Source of the DNA: an uncultured Prevotella sp.
Lineage (GTDB): Bacteria > Bacteroidota > Bacteroidia > Bacteroidales > Bacteroidaceae
Direction of reading: 5' to 3'
DNA: 19,071 nt
NCBI GenBank assembly: GCA_946999045.1
Contig: CAMQBR010000037.1
Location: 1-19,071 of the forward strand
Shown: piece by piece, positions 15,876 through 19,071 of the stretch
Layout of the letters: every line of letters starts with the position of its first letter
Numbering within the stretch: the first letter of the stretch is position 1
Position numbers and translations under genes: made by a program
The notes under the pieces: generated by a model
Database searches by the model: none
What the model was told of the DNA's origin: nothing
The model's input: only the letters and a program-made list of their open reading frames with translations

Positions 15876-16566
15876 CTGCTTTATCCTTACCCTTCTTTAC
15901 TAAAACCTGATCTATCATGCCATATTCTTTTGCCTCTTGCGCATTCATCCAGTAGTTACGATCTGAATCTTGATAAACTTTCTCGTATGGTGTATGCGAG
16001 TGATCGGCTATAATAGTATAAAGTTCTTTCTTGAACTTTAATATTTCCTTTGCTTCAATCTCTATATCCGATGCCTGACCTTGCACACCGCCTAATGGCT
16101 GATGTATCATTACTCTACTATGAGGCAAAGCACAACGTTTTCCTTCTGTTCCAGCTACCAAGAGCACAGCACCCATAGAAGCTGCCATACCTGTACAAAT
16201 AGTGGCTACATCTGATGAGATAAACTGCATAGTATCGTAAATGCCCAAGCCTGCCGTTACACTTCCACCAGGACTATTGATATAAATAGAAATATCCTTA
16301 CCACTATCAAGACTGTCCAGAAACAATAGTTGGGCTTGCAACGTATTAGCGGTATAATCATCTATTTCGGTTCCAAGGAAAATAATACGGTCCATCATCA
16401 AACGTGAGAATACGTCCATCTGCGTAACATTCAGTGTGCGCTCCTCCAATATATAAGGATTGATGTAATGAGCCTGTGCTTTCAGAACATCGTCAACCAC
16501 CATACCATTAAGTTTTAAATGCTGAGTGGCATATTTTCTAAATTCATTCATTCTATTTTTGTCCAT
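15859..16566 (-). CDS. clpP: ClpP, proteolytic subunit of Clp protease
   Basis: ClpP forms the barrel-shaped serine protease that degrades substrates delivered by ClpX. The 235-residue protein includes an N-terminal extension of about 35 residues that may be processed. It has SPGGSVTAG near 98-106, nucleophile Ser130 in GMAASMGA, and His155 in MIHQPLGG. The third triad position, counted 49 residues after the His as in E. coli, is Asn204 in SDRNYWM instead of Asp. The codon is AAC. Listeria ClpP1 is a described case of Asn here with altered activity. The C-terminus is Lys-rich. It is preceded by a 457-bp leader region and overlaps clpX by 17 nt. Confidence 0.96.
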   Translation of the reverse strand: MDKNRMNEFRKYATQHLKLNGMVVDDVLKAQAHYINPYILEERTLNVTQMDVFSRLMMDRIIFLGTEIDDYTANTLQAQLLFLDSLDSGKDISIYINSPGGSVTAGLGIYDTMQFISSDVATICTGMAASMGAVLLVAGTEGKRCALPHSRVMIHQPLGGVQGQASDIEIEAKEILKFKKELYTIIADHSHTPYEKVYQDSDRNYWMNAQEAKEYGMIDQVLVKKGKDKADGNQQ

Positions 16567-16722
16567 TGTTCTATGAAGTGTGATTATACGTTATGTTTCA
16601 TTCTCAAATACAGGGTTATATATTTTAGAACCCTACCTTATTAGGTAAAATAAAAAAATAACTTGAGCCTTTTTTCTTATCTATAATAAAATAGAGTATA
16701 TATAACAACGGTACAGAGAGTA

Positions 16723-16818
16723 GCCCCCGAAAGGTTGGCATAGTATAGCATAAAAGGCAACCCCTATGTAACTTGCGCTATGCTCTAGTTGTAAAACTAA
16801 TAACCACTTGTAGGGGGC
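16723..16818. other. Candidate structured RNA element upstream of clpP
   Basis: The 96 bp are closed by GCCCCC (16723-16728) pairing with GGGGGC (16813-16818). This stem is extended by AAGGTT (16731-16736) with AAC-CTT (16802-16809, two-base bulge). Inside lie GCATAG (16738-16743) with CTATGC (16778-16783), and TAGTT (16786-16790) with AACTA (16795-16799, loop GTAA). Together they make a three-way junction. CATAG can alternatively pair with CTATG at 16764-16768, and GGTTG (16733-16737) with CAACC (16758-16762), so the fold could switch. It is far more GC-rich at its ends than its surroundings. Strand is unknown; read on the minus strand it would lie in the clpP leader. I cannot name a known family. 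Confidence 0.4.
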
Positions 16819-16920
16819 GAATAATTAAATATTTTCATCACATTCTACATTATTATAATTATATCGCCCTTTCTCAGGGTCTCATTTCTCAAGTTATATT
16901 TTTAATATCACTAAATACAA

Positions 16921-16940
16921 AAAGAGATTACCACCTCTTT
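16921..16940 (-). terminator. Terminator-like hairpin after tig
   Basis: On the minus strand AAAGAG (16940-16935), an 8-base loop and CTCTTT (16926-16921) are followed directly by TTGTATTTA, giving an uninterrupted T5 tract. The stem is short and AT-rich. It lies about 85 bp beyond the tig stop and could end the tig transcript or act as a leaky attenuator before clpP. Confidence 0.4.
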
Positions 16941-16956
16941 CTTATACCATGATATA

Positions 16957-16964
16957 CAAAGTTA
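16957..16964 (-). promoter_or_regulatory. Possible clpP -7 box
   Basis: The minus strand reads TAACTTTG, an exact TAnnTTTG and the only exact one I found in the tig-clpP spacer. No TTG lies at the expected 19-bp upstream spacing. If used, the clpP leader would be about 385 nt and would contain both the terminator-like hairpin and the candidate structured element. Confidence 0.3.
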
Positions 16965-17023
16965 ATAAAAAAGTTGATAATCTCTTCTTTGAGATGTGCT
17001 TATAAAAGTTAAAAACGCTATTT

Positions 17024-18376
17024 TTATTCTAATGGCAATTTATTAAAGTCGTCAAGTGAAATTTCTTTTTCGTTCAATTTAACAACACCTTTCAAAGCCT
17101 GAACAAGCTTAATGTCAATAGCACGACTAACCAATCCATCCGCATTTTCTTCTTTCTTCAACATTTCATCGGCATACTTATCAAGATACTCGTCAGGAAT
17201 ATTATTCATACCATATTGTGCAAACTGAACAGCAGTAGCTTCACGTGCAGCATTTTTAATATCATCGTTGTTAACCTTGATACCTTGCGCTTTCACCAAC
17301 TGTTCCTTAATCAAATGCCAGGTAAGTTCTTTCAAACTTGACTCATAGTTTTTTTCTACAAAATCGTCCCCCTTCTCAGGATTATTTTTCTTCATAATCT
17401 TCTTGAGTAACTCGTTAGGGTATTCAAGTTTACCAACCTTCTTTTCGCAATATGTGCGAAGATCTATCAAGAAGCGATAATCGCTATTTTCAACTAATTG
17501 CTTTTTCAAGCCTTCAGCAATTTTCTCACGGAAAGCCTTTTCATCTTTTACTTCGTCTTTGCCATAAACGTTATCAAATAACTCTTGGTCTACAGCGTGA
17601 TTTTTATACCTACTGATTTCTGTTATCTGATAGCTGAAGTCGCCTGTATAATCGTTAATTTTTTCTTTATCAATCTTCAAGAACGAAGCCAGCTCTACAT
17701 CACTTACATAAGCCTTGCGAGGATTAAAGGTGATAACATCGCCCAACTTAGCACCGTCAAACTTTTTCTTTTCATCTTCTTCCTTAATAAAGCTTGGCAT
17801 GAGTACAGCAGACTCAACAGTTAAGCCCCCCTCTAAGGTATTGCCGTTTTCATCCAACTGCCGCAAGTCGCCCTTCATCATATCTTTATCTTCGTATGTT
17901 TCTACTTTATCATAACTACCCATACGAGATGCCAACATATCTACCTGCTGATCAATGAGTTTATCATCTATCTGAATGTTGTAATAATCTATCTTGTTTT
18001 TGCCATTCAATTCAATTTTTATTTCAGGAGCAACAGCTATATCGAAAACAAATGTATAAGGTGCCTCTTTTTCCATATCTACAGCTTCTTGCTTGTCAGA
18101 TGCTATAGGCTCGCCCAACATTTGGATTTTGTTTTCATTTATATAATCGTACAATTTCTTACCTACCAATTTGTTAATAGCTTCCATTTTTACAGAAGAG
18201 CCAAACTGGCGTTTTATCATCCCCATAGGAACTTGTCCTGGACGGAAGCCTGGTACATTAGCTTTCTTACGATAGTTTTTTAATGTCTTCTCGACATTAT
18301 CTTTGTAATCAGCTTCTTCAACTGTAATGGTTAACAAACCATTAATCTTGTCAGGGTTTTCGAATGAAATATTCAT
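17024..18376 (-). CDS. tig: Trigger factor, ribosome-associated chaperone
   Basis: Trigger factor binds at the ribosome exit tunnel and shields nascent chains. The 450-residue protein has the N-terminal ribosome-binding domain (about 1-115) with the docking signature NVPGFRPGQVP at 40-50, where other lineages have GFRKGKVP. A middle domain at about 150-245 corresponds to the FKBP-like isomerase domain but is divergent (GDVITFNPRKA near 217-227). The long helical C-terminal chaperone arms (about 250-430) follow, rich in Lys and Glu. Length is close to the usual 430-450. The start ATG lies 48 bp from a TAnnTTTG box. Synteny with clpP and clpX downstream is conserved in many bacteria and supports the call. 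Confidence 0.95.
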   Translation of the reverse strand: MNISFENPDKINGLLTITVEEADYKDNVEKTLKNYRKKANVPGFRPGQVPMGMIKRQFGSSVKMEAINKLVGKKLYDYINENKIQMLGEPIASDKQEAVDMEKEAPYTFVFDIAVAPEIKIELNGKNKIDYYNIQIDDKLIDQQVDMLASRMGSYDKVETYEDKDMMKGDLRQLDENGNTLEGGLTVESAVLMPSFIKEEDEKKKFDGAKLGDVITFNPRKAYVSDVELASFLKIDKEKINDYTGDFSYQITEISRYKNHAVDQELFDNVYGKDEVKDEKAFREKIAEGLKKQLVENSDYRFLIDLRTYCEKKVGKLEYPNELLKKIMKKNNPEKGDDFVEKNYESSLKELTWHLIKEQLVKAQGIKVNNDDIKNAAREATAVQFAQYGMNNIPDEYLDKYADEMLKKEENADGLVSRAIDIKLVQALKGVVKLNEKEISLDDFNKLPLE

Positions 18377-18423
18377 TTTTAGTGCTTTAATTTATATTAT
18401 TTTTGTTATTTTCAATTGACGTG

Positions 18424-18431
18424 CAAAAATA
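18424..18431 (-). promoter_or_regulatory. tig promoter -7 box
   Basis: The minus strand reads TATTTTTG, an exact match to TAnnTTTG, ending 47 bp upstream of the tig ATG. The -33 region is AT-rich without a clear TTG. Confidence 0.45.
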
Positions 18432-18541
18432 CTTATTTTTAGTTTAAATTCCTAATATCCACTATATTTATTTATTTTTTTAACGTGATTCTAATCACAG
18501 CAGCAGAGTCAACCAGCAAGTGCAAAATTATAAAACGTATT

Positions 18542-18581
18542 GGCTCTATAACGAAACATGTGGGTAATTAAGGAAAACTCA
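18542..18581 (+). repeat. Third, truncated ISL3-type end
   Basis: This starts GGCTCTATAACGAAACATG and matches the tip of the IS at 18886 over about 40 bp with three mismatches, in the same orientation. Beyond base 18581 the similarity to the transposase leader is lost. It is either the opposite end of a related element or a leftover after deletion. It lies 165 bp upstream of tig. Confidence 0.6.
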
Positions 18582-18602
18582 GACAAAAAGTAAGCATATT
18601 AA

Positions 18603-18650
18603 GACAGGTTTTACAGCTTAGGTTTATTAGATTTTTGAACTTATTTTTGA
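18603..18650 (+). repeat. Copy related to the arm of the 3020-3198 element
   Basis: The head GACAGGTTTTACAG and the tail running from TTAGGTTTATTAGATTTT to TTATTTTTGA resemble the minus strand of 3198-3145, which has GGCAGGTTCTATAA and then TTAGATTTATTAGATTTT to TTAATTTTGA. A gap of about a dozen bases lies between head and tail. Both copies sit beside other mobile-element debris. Confidence 0.4.
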
Positions 18651-18704
18651 GATCAAAATGTAACAAAGCTAAATTATAGAAGTATACTTATGTTTTCGCA
18701 GACT

Positions 18705-18742
18705 GGAAACAATGTTCGCCACTAAGGCGATATCCGTTCTCC
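18705..18742. repeat. Stem-loop in the tig-IS spacer
   Basis: GGAAAC (18705-18710) pairs with GTT-TCC (18736-18742, one bulged C). TCGCC (18716-18720) pairs with GGCGA (18726-18730) around an ACTAA loop. A symmetric 5x5 internal loop separates the two stems. No T run follows, so it is not a classical terminator. Function is unknown. Confidence 0.4.
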
Positions 18743-18790
18743 CTAACTTTGCTAACTGTATCTGTATGATTATAAATAGTTTACAAACTA

Positions 18791-18874
18791 CATAAGATTG
18801 TCTTACAATTTGCATAAGATTGTCTTACAATTTGCATGAGATTGTATTACAATTTGCATGAGATTGTATTACAA
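18791..18874. repeat. Four tandem 22-bp repeats
   Basis: Units start at 18791, 18813, 18835 and 18857. Units 1 and 2 are identical. Units 3 and 4 share two substitutions, and unit 4 diverges in its last bases. Each unit contains the short palindrome ATTGTnnnACAAT, so the array presents four evenly spaced dyads about two helical turns apart. It ends about 10 bp before the IS tip at 18886. Confidence 0.85.
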
Positions 18875-18936
18875 GATAATTATAAGGCTCTATAACGAAT
18901 CATGTGGGTAATCAAGAAAAACTCATATAAAAATAT

Positions 18937-18944
18937 TACCTTTG
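18937..18944 (+). promoter_or_regulatory. Promoter -7 box of the right IS transposase
   Basis: TACCTTTG matches TAnnTTTG exactly and ends four bases before the ATG at 18949. The predicted transcript would be leaderless or nearly so. No -33 TTG is obvious at the 19-bp position. Confidence 0.45.
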
Positions 18945-18948
18945 TCTT

Positions 18949-19071
18949 ATGAATAGTACTGAGATATTTACACAGGCTTTAGGCCTATCAGAACCATGGC
19001 ATGTTTCCAAGGTTGCGTTTATAGCTGGTAAACACTCCAACAAAGAGTTTCATATTTGATTGAGCTTCAAT
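18949..19071 (+). pseudogene. ISL3-like transposase N-terminus with in-frame TGA (partial)
   Basis: The frame reads MNSTEIFTQALGLSEPWHV, continues SKVAFIAGKHSNKEFHI, and then meets TGA (19057-19059) before LSFN. The ALGL then PW and the ending HI-x-L-x-F follow the usual start of ISL3 transposases (LGL...P...; LHIxIxF). The TGA sits where an aromatic residue would be expected, so a single TGG to TGA change explains it. As written the gene gives only 36 residues here. The remainder is outside the window, so the state of the whole gene is unknown. Confidence 0.65.

Larger units (their letters stand above)
16567..17023. other. 457-bp region between tig and clpP
   Basis: No gene is visible. From the tig side it contains a terminator-like hairpin (16921-16940), a promoter-like box (16957-16964), a possible three-way-junction RNA (16723-16818), and two small hairpins nearer clpP (16612-16634 and 16635-16648). 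In most bacteria tig and clpP are close neighbours, so a spacer of this size probably carries regulation of clpP. Confidence 0.5.
18886..19071 (+). mobile_element. Right edge: head of an ISL3-type insertion sequence
   Basis: The element starts with the tip GGCTCTATAACGAATCATG at 18886, followed by TGGGTAATC, and leads to a transposase start at 18949. The first 97 bp are the inverted counterpart of 1-97. The rest of the element lies beyond the window. The GGCTCT tip with an inner TGTGGG-like stretch, plus the transposase N-terminus, fit the ISL3 family. Confidence 0.75.

Noticed and set aside
16612..16648. Two small hairpins before clpP as terminators
   Set aside because: Stems are 5-6 bp, and on the minus strand the T-rich stretch lies upstream, not downstream.
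18589..18596. GTAAGCAT resembling the IS66 tip
   Set aside because: Only eight bases match, and the similarity does not extend in a convincing way.
18791..18874. CRISPR array
   Set aside because: Units abut with no spacers and the unit is only 22 bp, so this is a tandem repeat.

Overview
The window looks like chromosomal DNA from a low-GC member of the Bacteroidota, most likely a Prevotella or close relative. The protein families point there (Bacteroidales-style MutL, an OstA-like protein beside SurA-like isomerases, RecQ with a long C-terminal extension). So do the promoter-like TAnnTTTG boxes and the almost complete lack of Shine-Dalgarno sequences. All full-length cellular genes are on the minus strand. 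The genus is inferred from remembered family resemblance, not from a search.

Layout from left to right: (i) 1-97 is the head of an ISL3-type insertion sequence running off the left edge. (ii) 216-1721 is a glutamine synthetase with a good Bacteroidota promoter at 1830-1859. (iii) 1893-3198 is a gene-poor, insertion-scarred stretch. It holds a decayed IS66 element (2022-2932) with recognisable terminal repeats, an apparently intact tnpB and a gutted tnpC, followed by a small putative non-autonomous element (3020-3198). (iv) 3242-11511 is a tight cluster read right to left: guaB, two SurA/PpiC-type periplasmic isomerases, an OstA-like protein, a small membrane protein of unknown function, and mutL. 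Junctions are 4-nt overlaps or gaps of 10-40 nt, so one transcript is likely. (v) 11512-12340 is non-coding and carries promoter boxes, repeat ends and a coding-like remnant. (vi) 12341-18376 holds tig, clpP, clpX and recQ. The clpP and clpX genes overlap, and a 457-bp leader with a candidate folded RNA precedes clpP. (vii) 18377-19071 contains repeat fragments, four tandem 22-bp repeats and the head of a second ISL3-type copy.

The cellular genes form two functional groups. One is envelope biogenesis (isomerases and the OstA-like protein), which shares its transcript with purine synthesis (guaB) and mismatch repair (mutL). The other is protein quality control (trigger factor, ClpP, ClpX) followed by the repair helicase RecQ.

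I did not find a clearly new multi-gene system. The observations most worth a second look are a ClpP whose catalytic-triad aspartate position reads Asn, a MutL whose C-terminal nuclease motifs are degenerate, a possible three-way-junction RNA before clpP, the 97-bp inverted IS heads bracketing almost the whole window, and several dispersed short repeat families that look like mobile-element ends.
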